40,568 nucleotides of DNA. Origin: Nitrospinota bacterium. Lineage in GTDB: Bacteria; UBA8248. The translations under genes and the position numbers were made by a program. Positions within the stretch are counted from its first letter, which is position 1, and each line of letters begins with the position of its first letter. Below the pieces are notes generated by a model. The model searched no databases. It saw only the letters and a list, made by a program, of their open reading frames with translations, and was not told where the DNA came from. Where the stretch lies: the NCBI GenBank assembly GCA_026706735.1, contig JAPOYD010000157.1, positions 1-40,568 on the forward strand, written 5' to 3'. Positions 31,625 to 39,529 of this stretch are shown here, piece after piece.

Positions 31625-31786
31625 ATGGCGAAAAGAAATCCCCGAAAACCCGCCAGAGTCAAAAACGGCCTGCTCGAATATCTGCTCCTGAGCGTTCTCG
31701 TACTCGTCGTCGTGGTAACGGCGTGGACGCTCTATGACAACGGAATCATCGACACGTTTGTCGAACTCATCAAAGGCGCTCGCTAG
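31625..31786 (+). CDS. Small single-pass membrane peptide (53 aa), function unknown
   Basis: The frame encodes a basic N-terminus (MAKRNPRKPARVK), then NGLLEYLLLSVLVLVVVV, a continuous helix of about 20 hydrophobic residues, and a short polar C-terminal tail. Gly followed by LLEYLLL resembles the Gly-x-E-Y junction of Flp-type pilins, though Glu is two residues closer to the Gly than usual, and no pilus genes are near. It could equally be a small membrane-complex subunit. A TATAAT box lies upstream; the ribosome site is weak (GGGAA). It is convergent with the AhpD-like gene. Confidence 0.5.
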   Translation: MAKRNPRKPARVKNGLLEYLLLSVLVLVVVVTAWTLYDNGIIDTFVELIKGAR

Positions 31787-31799
31787 AGCGCAATGCGCC

Positions 31800-32408
31800 T
31801 CAGAGCCTCGCTTCCTCTCTTGCAAGGTCTGCAGGTTCCGCCGCACTCTCGAGCGCTTCATCCAGACGAACGCCCAGCCCCAGCGCCACACGATTGATGA
31901 AATTAAAATAGGCCGTCACCGACACCAATTCGACGATGGCGGCGTCATCGAGCCCCTCCTCTCTCAGTTTTTCCACGTCTGATTTTCGCACCTCGGCCGG
32001 TGATTTCGTGAGCTTGCGGGCAAAGCCGAGCATCGCCCGTTCGCGATCCGTGAGATTCGCGCTTTCCGGGTCGCGCTTGAGCGTCTTTGCGCGCTCATCA
32101 TCACCCAACGCCAGACGGAGAAACTCCCCGTGGCTGGTGGTTCAGTAGAAACAATCGTTTTCCTTCGATACCGCCGTGGCGATGAACTCGCGCTCCGCTT
32201 TCGTGAGATTCTCCTCCGTCTGCATCAGTGTGACGTAGAGTTGGCGGTGCGCGCGCATGATCTCGGGGCGGTTTCCGAACGGACGCGAGATGTTGGCGAT
32301 GTAGCCGAGCGCCTTGAGATTGGCGTCGTAGGTTTGTTTTACGATTCCCGCCGCCTCTTCCACAGGAACGGTATATACCCAAGCGGGCGCTCTTTTGGCA
32401 TCGCTCAT
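31800..32408 (-). CDS. AhpD-like (CMD-family) peroxidase-related protein with in-frame TGA, candidate selenoprotein
   Basis: Two frames separated by a single TGA (32144-32142) make one 202-residue protein, with no frameshift. The sequence is C86-F-Y-[TGA89]-T-T-S-H93, exactly the AhpD/carboxymuconolactone-decarboxylase redox motif C-x-x-C-x-x-x-H, with TGA in place of the second Cys. Glu74 lies 12 residues before Cys86, as in AhpD. Downstream coding runs another 113 codons with family-like helices (ERAMLGFARKLTKSP; VTAYFNFINRVALGLG). A SECIS-like hairpin follows the TGA. This fits selenocysteine insertion giving CxxU. Alternatives are a nonsense mutation or sequencing error. The ATG at 32408 has GGGGGAG upstream. 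Likely reduces hydroperoxides. Confidence 0.85.
32110..32134 (-). promoter_or_regulatory. SECIS-like hairpin after in-frame TGA
   Basis: Counting bases after the TGA on the minus strand, bases 8-18 pair with 22-32 (nine of eleven positions, one being G-U). The mismatches are G-G and C-C. With the closing pair opened, the apical loop is GUUUC, bases 18-22. Bacterial SECIS elements sit right after UGA with a G near the start of the loop, and this spacing is in the accepted range. It is within the coding sequence. Hand-folded only. Confidence 0.5.
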
Positions 32409-32453
32409 CGGTCCGCATCTCCCCCAAAAATTCAACATATCAAAAGTAAACGA

Positions 32454-32478
32454 CCGAATCTCCATATCATGGATTCGG
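32454..32478. promoter_or_regulatory. Inverted-repeat operator candidate between AhpD-like and hydrolase genes
   Basis: CCGAATC (32454-32460) and GATTCGG (32472-32478) are perfect inverted arms. Allowing a two-base insertion extends them to CCGAATC-CAT/ATG-GATTCGG, ten pairs. The site is midway in a 169-base divergent region, typical of a shared regulator. Confidence 0.4.
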
Positions 32479-32577
32479 AGCAAACAAAATCAGGCGGGAA
32501 AAACCAGGAGCCGGCTACACAGCTTCGCCTAAAAAGTGATAGCCTCCCCAAAATCGCCACACACCAGAGGTTGTTCA

Positions 32578-33384
32578 TTGGCCCGGCTCATATCCAAAAC
32601 ACTGCCAACACGCGACGGCCCGCTCGCCTATACGGAAGCGGGAGCCGGCGATAAAGAACCCCTCCTCCTGGTACACGGCGGCTTCGGGGCGGCGAACCAC
32701 TGGGCGAAAAATCAAGCCTTCTTCGCCGCGCACTACCGTACTTTGGCGATCGATCTCCCCGCCTTCGGAGAAAGCTACCGGCCGCCCAAACCGCACACGG
32801 CCGCATCCGTCACGCTGGGCATCGGTCGGCTGCTCGACGGGCTTGGAATCGAGAAGTGCCTGTGCGTGGCTTTTTCCTTCGGAGCGACGATGAGCGTGAC
32901 GTATTGCCAGGAATACGCCTGGCGATTCAAGAAACTCGCTCTGCTGGGTCCGGGGGGCTTGGGGATCACGGGCGACGTCAAGCTCGGCGATGAGCGCCGC
33001 GCCACGAGGGAGATGAGTCCTGAGGAGAAGCACGCGGTGTTCGTTCACAACCAAAAGGCGCTGATGTTCAAAAATCCGGCCTACGCAGATGAGGCATACC
33101 TCTCCCAAGCATGGAAGAACCTCAAGAATTCGAGGATGAACATCTACGCCATGAACCGCGAGCCGTATCTGCCCGATCTGCTACCGGCGTGTGCCATGCC
33201 GTTGCTCGTATTGTGGGGAGACGCCGACGTCATCGCCTACCCCACGCCCGAAGAACGCCGGAGCGCTTGCCAAAAAGCCGCCCCCCATGCAGAAGTGGAT
33301 ACTATTCCCGACGCCGGACACATGGCCCAGTGGGAGCAACCCGAGGTATTCAACGAACGCGTACTAAAATTTCTAAGGTCTTAA
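32578..33384 (+). CDS. Alpha/beta-fold hydrolase
   Basis: This 268-residue hydrolase has an oxyanion region LLVHGGFGAANHW, nucleophile VAFSFGATMS (Ser100; AFSFG, first Gly of GxSxG is Ala), acid in LLVLWGDADVI and His in PDAGHMAQWEQPE. The start is TTG at 32578 with AGAGG seven bases upstream; a GTG at 32536 gives an unconvincing N-terminus. It leads an operon with an SDR and a flavin-reductase-like gene. It is divergent from the AhpD-like gene. Substrate unknown. Confidence 0.87.
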   Translation: MARLISKTLPTRDGPLAYTEAGAGDKEPLLLVHGGFGAANHWAKNQAFFAAHYRTLAIDLPAFGESYRPPKPHTAASVTLGIGRLLDGLGIEKCLCVAFSFGATMSVTYCQEYAWRFKKLALLGPGGLGITGDVKLGDERRATREMSPEEKHAVFVHNQKALMFKNPAYADEAYLSQAWKNLKNSRMNIYAMNREPYLPDLLPACAMPLLVLWGDADVIAYPTPEERRSACQKAAPHAEVDTIPDAGHMAQWEQPEVFNERVLKFLRS

Positions 33385-33413
33385 ATACCCATCATCGCTG
33401 AGGAGAGCGTTTC

Positions 33414-34181
33414 ATGAGCAAAACGAGCTTTGATTTTTCCGGGCAGGTCGCCGTCGTCACGGGCGGGTCGCGCGGCATCGGCAAGGGATCGGCGGAGAAG
33501 TTCGCCGAGGCGGGCGCCAAGGCGTATCTCATCGACATCGACGTCGAACCTGGAGAAGCGGCCGCCGCCGGCATCCGCGAGAACGGGGGCGACGCCACCT
33601 TCATCGATTGCGACCTCACGGACTCGGTGGCCGTGAAACAGATGATAGAACGCATCGTGAACGAGGCGGGCGCCATCGACATTTTCGTCAATTCCGCCGG
33701 CGGTTTTCACCAGCAGCTATCCACGGGCGATACGTCGGAAGACGAGTGGGACGCCGTGGTGGACAGGAACCTGAAAAGCGTGTTCCTGACCTCGAAACAT
33801 CTGACGCCCGTTTTCGAAAAACAAAAGAGAGGCTGCGTGATCAACCTGGGCTCCATGTCGGGAATCACCACGCTCCAGCCTTCTTCCCCGCCCTATGCGG
33901 CGGCCAAGGCGGGCGTTCATGCCCTGACCCGCGTGCTCGCCTACGAGCTTGGGCAATACAACGTGCGCGTGAACGCCATCGCACCCGGAACGACGGCGAC
34001 CGAGCGCGTCATTGCGGTGCGCTCGGAAGAACAGCGCGAGATGATCGGCAAGGGCACGCTTCTCGGCCGCATTGCCGACGTGGAGGACATGGTGGGCTGG
34101 GTGCTCATGCTGGCCTCGCCCGAATCCGCCTATCTCACGGGCCAGACCATCGCCGTAAACGCGGGCCGACACATGTCGTAG
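33414..34181 (+). CDS. Short-chain dehydrogenase/reductase
   Basis: This 255-residue classical SDR has TGGSRGIG (16-23), Asp41 after beta-2 (LIDID, suggesting NAD preference), NSAG (93-96), Asn119, Ser147, Tyr161 and Lys165 (YAAAK). PGTTATERV and a C-terminal AVNAG are also present. All catalytic residues are intact, unlike the 21229 SDR. GAGGAG is eight bases before the ATG. Confidence 0.92.
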   Translation: MSKTSFDFSGQVAVVTGGSRGIGKGSAEKFAEAGAKAYLIDIDVEPGEAAAAGIRENGGDATFIDCDLTDSVAVKQMIERIVNEAGAIDIFVNSAGGFHQQLSTGDTSEDEWDAVVDRNLKSVFLTSKHLTPVFEKQKRGCVINLGSMSGITTLQPSSPPYAAAKAGVHALTRVLAYELGQYNVRVNAIAPGTTATERVIAVRSEEQREMIGKGTLLGRIADVEDMVGWVLMLASPESAYLTGQTIAVNAGRHMS

Positions 34182-34225
34182 ATGCAATGATTGTTACGCA
34201 CGAACAGCCATTTTGAGGATTTTTA

Positions 34226-34849
34226 ATGAGCGAATACCTAGAATTCGACCCAAACGAGATAGAGAGGCGCGCGATTTACCGCCTGCTCACGGGCTCCATC
34301 GTCCCTCGCCCCATCGGCTGGGCGTCGTCCATCAGCAAAGAGGGGGTCCACAACATCGCGCCATTCAGCTTTTTCACCTGCGTGTGCGTGGCGCCGCCGA
34401 TGATATCGCTCACCGTGGCGAGAAACCCCGACGGCACCAAGAAACACACCCTCATCAACGCGCAGGAAACCGGGGAATTCTGCTTCAACGTCGTCACCCA
34501 CCGCCATTGGGAGCAGATGGTGGACACGGCGAACGGCATCCCTGCGCAAGAGAGTGAATTCGACGCCACAGGCCTCGAACCGATACCCGCAAAGAAGGTG
34601 AAGGCCCCGCGCATCAAGGACGCGCCCATTCACTTCGAGTGCAAGACCCACAACGTATTCGAACTGGGGCCGAACAAACACCCGCTCCTGATCGGGGAAG
34701 TCGTCTATTTCCACGTCAACCCCGATGTCATGACGGGCGGATACATCGACATGAAAAAACTCGAGCCCATTGGGCGCTTGAACGGCTTCTGGCAATGTAC
34801 GCTCGGGGAGTTTCTGGAAAGAAGTTTCGAGGACGGACAACCGAGGTAG
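34226..34849 (+). CDS. Flavin reductase-like FMN-binding split-barrel protein
   Basis: This 207-residue protein has the flavin-reductase (PF01613) features: SIVPRPIGWASS near the start, NIAPFSFFTCVCVAPP, and TLINAQETGEFCFNVV. These match the DIM6/NTAB-type branch that binds FMN and may act as a reductase partner or as an oxidoreductase. It is third in the operon after hydrolase and SDR. GAGG lies eight bases before the ATG at 34226. Partner enzyme not present in the window. The convergent AT-rich gap 34850-34920 shows nothing more. Confidence 0.88.
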   Translation: MSEYLEFDPNEIERRAIYRLLTGSIVPRPIGWASSISKEGVHNIAPFSFFTCVCVAPPMISLTVARNPDGTKKHTLINAQETGEFCFNVVTHRHWEQMVDTANGIPAQESEFDATGLEPIPAKKVKAPRIKDAPIHFECKTHNVFELGPNKHPLLIGEVVYFHVNPDVMTGGYIDMKKLEPIGRLNGFWQCTLGEFLERSFEDGQPR

Positions 34850-34920
34850 GACCGAGAGCGATCCAAGGGAACCGAGAATCTACTTTACATATATCACATA
34901 ATTATCTGTTAATTGGTTCT

Positions 34921-35127
34921 TTATCCTGTATCAAATCCGGCGCCTTCAACGGCGGCGCGCAAGGCGCCAAGGTTCGTCGTCCCCTCATCGAAAACCACCG
35001 TCGCCCTGCCTCCCTCCAAATCGACGGCGGCCTCGCACACGCCTTCCACGCCGCTTAACGCCTCCTGAACCGCGGATTGGCACATCCCGCAACTCATCCC
35101 GCCTACGACTATTTCCACTTTGGCCAT
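34921..35127 (-). CDS. copZ: Copper chaperone (HMA domain), CopZ-like
   Basis: This 68-residue soluble ferredoxin-like HMA protein has the metal motif GGMSCGMC (Cys13, Cys16). It delivers Cu(I) to the neighbouring P-type ATPase. GGAGAG precedes the ATG at 35127. It is last in the tetR-htrA-copA-copZ operon, 55 bases after copA. Zn or other soft-metal binding cannot be excluded by motif alone. Confidence 0.88.
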   Translation of the reverse strand: MAKVEIVVGGMSCGMCQSAVQEALSGVEGVCEAAVDLEGGRATVVFDEGTTNLGALRAAVEGAGFDTG

Positions 35128-35182
35128 TTCAATCTCTCCACAAGAAATCGAGTCGGTAGACCGATAAGCCCGCATCCGGAAT

Positions 35183-37594
35183 CTAGCCCGCACTCCTCGA
35201 TTGACCGGGCTTCCAGTTTTTGAGCAACAAGGTGTTCGACACGACGGATACGGAACTGAACGCCATGGCCGCCCCTGCGACGACGGGGCTCAAGAACCCG
35301 AAAGCCGCGAGAGGGATGCCGAGAATGTTGTAGAAAAACGCCCAGAACAGGTTCTGGCGTATTTTCCTCAACACGGTCCTTGAGAGGTGAATTCCCGATA
35401 CGACACCCATCAGATCGCCCTGCATCAGCGTGATGTCCGACGCCTCCATCGCGATGTCCGTCCCCGTACCGATGGCAAAGCCTACATCTGCGGCGGCCAG
35501 TGCGGGAGCGTCGTTGATGCCGTCGCCCACCATGCCCACCTTTTTGCCCTCTCTTTTGAGCCGCTGCGCCACCGCCGCCTTTTCGTCCGGCATCACGTCC
35601 GCCATCACGTGAGAAATGCCCGCTTCCGCCGCTACTGCCTGCGCCGTGCGCTCGTTGTCGCCCGTCATCATGTAAACCTCGACTCCCATGCCCTGGAGAG
35701 CCGCAACCGCTTCCGCAGAGTTCTCCCTCAGGGTATCGGCGACGCCGATGACGCCCAGCAGGCTATCTCCATCCGCGATGAAGATTACGGTTTTCCCCTG
35801 CGATTCGAGGCGGCGAATCTCATCCGGAGACCCAAGCGCTGCCACGCCGCGCTCCGCCATGAACTTCTCGTTGCCCAGATATATTTTTCGCTCACCCACA
35901 TTCGCTTCCAGGCCATGCCCCGGAAAGGCGCGAAAGTCGCGCATATCGAGTAATTCCACGCCGCGCGCGCCGGCCTCATCCACTATCGCCTTTCCCAAGG
36001 GATGCTCGGAACCTCGCTCCGCACTCGCCGCGAGCCTGAGCAACTCCTCTTCGGTGAGTCCGTTCAGCGGCAATATGTCGGTCACCACGGGCGTCCCCTT
36101 GGTCAGCGTGCCCGTCTTGTCCAGAATGACGGCGTCCAGCTTGTGCGCCGTCTCCAGAGATTCGCCGCCTTTGATGAGAACCCCTGCCTCGGCCCCTTTC
36201 CCGGTGCCCACCATGATGGCCGTAGGCGTCGCCAGCCCTAAGGCGCACGGGCAGGCGATGACCAAAACGGCGACGGCGTTGATGAGCGCGGGCGTGAACG
36301 GCCCGGCGGCGTCCCAGAGAATGTACGTAATGAGTGCGATCCCCAGCACGATGGGCACGAAAATGCCCGAAACCCTGTCCGCGGTGCGCTGAATCGGCGC
36401 CCTGGAGCCCTGCGCCTGCTCCACCATGCGGATGATCTGCGCCAGCACCGTTTCCTTCCCCACCTTCAAGGCCTGGAACTTCACCGCCCCGTCGATGTTG
36501 AGCGTGGCCCCGGTAACGGCGTCCCCCTCCCCTTTTGCGACAGGAACGCTCTCGCCCGTCAGCATGGATTCATCGACGGAAGTGGCTCCCTCCAGGATAA
36601 TCCCGTCCACGGGATATTTCTCGCCAGGGCGCACCATCACGACGTCGTCTACGCGAACCTCGCCCACGGGAACCTCGCACTCCTCCCCGTCGCGGAGCAC
36701 CCGCGCCGTCTTCGCCTGAAGGCCCATCAGCTTCTTGATGGCTTCAGAAGTTCTACCCATGGCGCGTTCTTCGAGCACCTTTCCGAGCACGATGAGCGTG
36801 ATCAAAACTGCGGACGCCTCGAAATACACGTGATGCCCGCTCAAGCCCCACAGGGTCACCACGCTGCTGTGCAGCCAGGCCGCGCTCGTGCCCAGGGCGA
36901 CGAGAACGTCCATATTCGCGCCGCCGCCCATGAGCGAATGGTACGCTCCCCGGTAAAACCGCCAGCCCACGATGAACTGCACGGGCGTGGCGAGCGCGAA
37001 CTGCCACCACCTGGGCAATTCCCATCCCCCCGCGCCGGGAAGCATGCCCGCCATCTGGAAGAGAAGCGGCGCGGACAAAACGGCGGAGAGCACGAGCAGA
37101 CGCACGCTTTTCCTGAATTCGCGCTCGCGTTTCAGTTTCTCCGTATCCTGTTCTTCATCCATCACGGGACGGGCCGGATACCCCGCCCTGGCCACATAAT
37201 CAAAAATTTCATCGGCGCGTGCGATGGCCGGCTGGAACTCGACACGGCCCTGGGCCTTCGAGAGGTCCACGCCGGCGGACACGACGCCATCGAGCCCGCT
37301 TAATTGCTCTTCCAGGCCAGCGGCATCCGCCGCGCTCTCCATCCCCTCTATCGTGAACTCGACGAGAGTATGCGGAACGCGGAATCCGGTTTTCTCCACT
37401 CTCTTGGTGATGTCGGCGGGCGTGACCTGAGCGGGAACGAATTCGACTTGCGCGCGCGCCAGGGCCAGATTCACATTCGCGCGCAACACGCCGTCGAGCG
37501 CGCCGAGTCGTTTTTGCAACCTCGCCGAGCAGGCGGCGCAAGACATGCCCTCGACCGGAAATTCGAGCGTTTCGGGAATTGAATTTATCGACAC
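35183..37594 (-). CDS. copA: Cu(I)-exporting P1B-type ATPase CopA
   Basis: This 803-residue copper pump has N-terminal HMA1 with intact GMSCAAC (Cys19, Cys22), and an HMA2 whose motif is degenerate: GMESAAD (84-90), where both Cys are lost (Ser87, Asp90). The TM metal site CPC is in [14 protein letters not shown] is the phosphorylation site; SEHPLG and GDGINDAPA mark the nucleotide and hinge regions. TM8 has [13 protein letters not shown], which with the CPC fits a Cu(I) ATPase. The GTG at 37594 has GGAG upstream. It lies 9 bases past htrA. Confidence 0.95.
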   Translation of the reverse strand: MSINSIPETLEFPVEGMSCAACSARLQKRLGALDGVLRANVNLALARAQVEFVPAQVTPADITKRVEKTGFRVPHTLVEFTIEGMESAADAAGLEEQLSGLDGVVSAGVDLSKAQGRVEFQPAIARADEIFDYVARAGYPARPVMDEEQDTEKLKREREFRKSVRLLVLSAVLSAPLLFQMAGMLPGAGGWELPRWWQFALATPVQFIVGWRFYRGAYHSLMGGGANMDVLVALGTSAAWLHSSVVTLWGLSGHHVYFEASAVLITLIVLGKVLEERAMGRTSEAIKKLMGLQAKTARVLRDGEECEVPVGEVRVDDVVMVRPGEKYPVDGIILEGATSVDESMLTGESVPVAKGEGDAVTGATLNIDGAVKFQALKVGKETVLAQIIRMVEQAQGSRAPIQRTADRVSGIFVPIVLGIALITYILWDAAGPFTPALINAVAVLVIACPCALGLATPTAIMVGTGKGAEAGVLIKGGESLETAHKLDAVILDKTGTLTKGTPVVTDILPLNGLTEEELLRLAASAERGSEHPLGKAIVDEAGARGVELLDMRDFRAFPGHGLEANVGERKIYLGNEKFMAERGVAALGSPDEIRRLESQGKTVIFIADGDSLLGVIGVADTLRENSAEAVAALQGMGVEVYMMTGDNERTAQAVAAEAGISHVMADVMPDEKAAVAQRLKREGKKVGMVGDGINDAPALAAADVGFAIGTGTDIAMEASDITLMQGDLMGVVSGIHLSRTVLRKIRQNLFWAFFYNILGIPLAAFGFLSPVVAGAAMAFSSVSVVSNTLLLKNWKPGQSRSAG

Positions 37595-37603
37595 GCCATA
37601 CTC

Positions 37604-38752
37604 CTAGCCCAGGGCCTGAAGTTTTACGCTTATGCTCATCTCACTACCCTCGCGCATCAATCGCACTTCCACCACGTCGCCCACTTTGTGCGCATCGAGG
37701 GCGTCCAGCAGGTCATCGATCGAAGAGATGGAGTGCTCCCCCACGCCTACAATCACGTCACCGAGCACGAGGCGGCCTTCCCGGTTTCTCCCGGTGCCGC
37801 GCAGCCCCGCGCCTTCAGCCGCGCTGCCTTTTTGCACGCGAATGATCAGTACGCCCCGTATCCCGAAGCGCTGCGCCGTACCCCTGTCCGCCACATGGAT
37901 GCCGAGCCCGGGCCTGATGACGCGGCCATGACGGAGCAACTGGGGCACCACCCGGTTCACCGTATTCACGGGAACCGCAAAACCAATGCCTGCGTTGGAG
38001 CCTGAGGGGCTGAAAATAGCGGTGTTGACGCCTATCAGGCGCCCGGCGCTGTCCAGCAGAGGCCCCCCGGAATTGCCCGGATTGATCGCGGCGTCGGTCT
38101 GGATGACGCCGCTGATTTTGCGGCCCGACACGCCATTGATCTCACGCCCCAGAGCGCTGATGATTCCCGTCGTGAGCGTCTGGTCCAGCCCGAAGGGATT
38201 GCCGATGGCGAACACCCGCTGGCCCACCTGCAGGTTCGCGGACTGGCCGATAGCGATAGGCTTCAAGCGACGCTTCGGCGCGTTAATGAATAGAACCGCC
38301 AAATCCTGATCCGGGGCCATACCCACGACGCGCGCATCCCACTCGGAATTATCCGCCAGGGTGACGCGCAGGACGCTCGCTCCCTGGATGACGTGAAAGT
38401 TCGTGATGATGTGGCCCTGATCGTCCCAGACGAAGCCCGAACCCGTGCCTTGCGGAATCTCGAATAAATTGAGGCTGAACCTGTCGCGCCTCATCGCCAG
38501 CCTCGTGATGTAAACGACCGATGGGGAGGAGAGGCGGAAAAGCTCTATGTTGGATTTTTCCTCGGCGGCGAGATCTCCGCGCGGGGTAACGATGCGGGGC
38601 ACGGCGTCCGGATCATGAAGGTTGTCGAAATAACCCCTTGCGAACAGCCATGCGAGAGCGACGCCCAGCAAGAAAAAGCACCAGACGATCCACCGCCATC
38701 CGCTGGAATAGGTTACGCCTTCACGCCTGAATTCACGACCTCCCCCGTTCAT
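37604..38752 (-). CDS. Membrane-anchored HtrA/DegS-type serine protease with PDZ domain
   Basis: This 382-residue S1C protease has an N-terminal membrane anchor (about 20-38), a trypsin-like domain with the triad NFHV (His), DLAVL (Asp) and GNSGGP (Ser), and one C-terminal PDZ domain (RGVLIIRVQKGSAAEGAGL onward). This is DegS-like architecture. It degrades or senses damaged envelope proteins. The ATG at 38752 overlaps the tetR stop (ATGA), with GGGGAG upstream. Its place between a repressor and a copper pump suggests envelope copper-stress repair; that is inference. Confidence 0.92.
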   Translation of the reverse strand: MNGGGREFRREGVTYSSGWRWIVWCFFLLGVALAWLFARGYFDNLHDPDAVPRIVTPRGDLAAEEKSNIELFRLSSPSVVYITRLAMRRDRFSLNLFEIPQGTGSGFVWDDQGHIITNFHVIQGASVLRVTLADNSEWDARVVGMAPDQDLAVLFINAPKRRLKPIAIGQSANLQVGQRVFAIGNPFGLDQTLTTGIISALGREINGVSGRKISGVIQTDAAINPGNSGGPLLDSAGRLIGVNTAIFSPSGSNAGIGFAVPVNTVNRVVPQLLRHGRVIRPGLGIHVADRGTAQRFGIRGVLIIRVQKGSAAEGAGLRGTGRNREGRLVLGDVIVGVGEHSISSIDDLLDALDAHKVGDVVEVRLMREGSEMSISVKLQALG

Positions 38753-39384
38753 TTCGACTCCCCGTTTTGCATCCAAGGCAGGCCCATGAAAGCACGCTCG
38801 CAGTCTTCGCGCAAAAACACCTCATCCTGCGAACACCTCGCGATGATATGCGCGCCCTGAATCTGAGAGAAAAAAGAACGCGCATGCGCGAGCGGATCAA
38901 GCTCCTCCGGAAGGTCACCCTCCTCTTTGGACTGCGCCAATACGAGGGCGATTCTCTCGAAAACCCCGTCCCACACCCTTTTCAACCGCAAGCGCATCTC
39001 TTCGTCCAGGGCGCTGAGCTCGAGCGAGAGGTTGCCGATGGGGCATCCGCAGCATGGGGAGTCCTGAATCGGCATACGGGCGTAGGATTCCGCCAGACGC
39101 CTGATTTTCTCGCACCCGCTCGATTCGATATCAAACGAGGGGGACAGGTAGTTCTGGTGCAGGAGAAATTCATAGTGCTCGATAACGGCCAGTCCCAGGT
39201 TCTTCTTGGAGCGGAAAAAATAGTACAAACTCCCCCGGTTCACCCGCGCGGACTGCGCCACCATATCGAGCGAGGTAGCGTGAAACCCTTTGTGATAGAC
39301 GAGCCTCGCGGCCGCTTCGATGATCTTGCGCTTCGTCGCGGACGCCTTTGGCCCCTTGGGCGTCGCCGTTGCTGTTTCCACCAT
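38749..39384 (-). CDS. TetR-family transcriptional regulator
   Basis: This 211-residue repressor has an N-terminal helix-turn-helix (TSLDMVAQSARVNRGSLYYFFRSKKNL, about 37-63). The ligand domain has Cys91 and a CCGC cluster at 111-114 followed by PIGNLSLEL, plus Cys184 and Cys195. Several TetR proteins share a single Cys before IGNL, so the cluster is richer than usual and might bind copper. The ATG at 39384 is chosen for GAGG spacing; ATG 39387 is the alternative. First gene of the operon, likely autoregulated through an inverted repeat at the promoter. Confidence 0.9.
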   Translation of the reverse strand: MVETATATPKGPKASATKRKIIEAAARLVYHKGFHATSLDMVAQSARVNRGSLYYFFRSKKNLGLAVIEHYEFLLHQNYLSPSFDIESSGCEKIRRLAESYARMPIQDSPCCGCPIGNLSLELSALDEEMRLRLKRVWDGVFERIALVLAQSKEEGDLPEELDPLAHARSFFSQIQGAHIIARCSQDEVFLREDCERAFMGLPWMQNGESK

Positions 39385-39460
39385 CATCCACCTCGGTAAA
39401 TTGAAAAATTGCTTGGCAGCGCGAAACTCCTGAATCAATCGTCAAGCGATACACAAGGCA

Positions 39461-39489
39461 AGTATAAAGTTTATTAGTTAGTTAGTCAA
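39461..39489 (-). promoter_or_regulatory. Consensus-like sigma-70 promoter of tetR-htrA-copA-copZ
   Basis: TTGACT (39484-39489) and TATACT (39461-39466) on the minus strand are 17 bases apart, each box one or two bases from consensus. It is among the strongest promoter matches in the window. Confidence 0.7.
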
Positions 39490-39493
39490 CTAA
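39478..39493. promoter_or_regulatory. Inverted-repeat operator overlapping the tetR -35 box
   Basis: TTAGTT (39478-39483) and AACTAA (39488-39493) are perfect six-base arms with a four-base centre. They cover the -35 box, a typical position for TetR autorepression. It lies in a run of TTAG repeats, so exact register is uncertain. Confidence 0.5.
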
Positions 39494-39529
39494 ATTTTTA
39501 ATCTGCCCTTGAAACAAGTCTGCAACCCG

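Noticed and set aside
39470-39495. TTAG repeats near the tetR promoter as a short tandem repeat or mobile-element scar
   Set aside because: Only a few copies; better explained as an operator and AT-rich promoter spacer.
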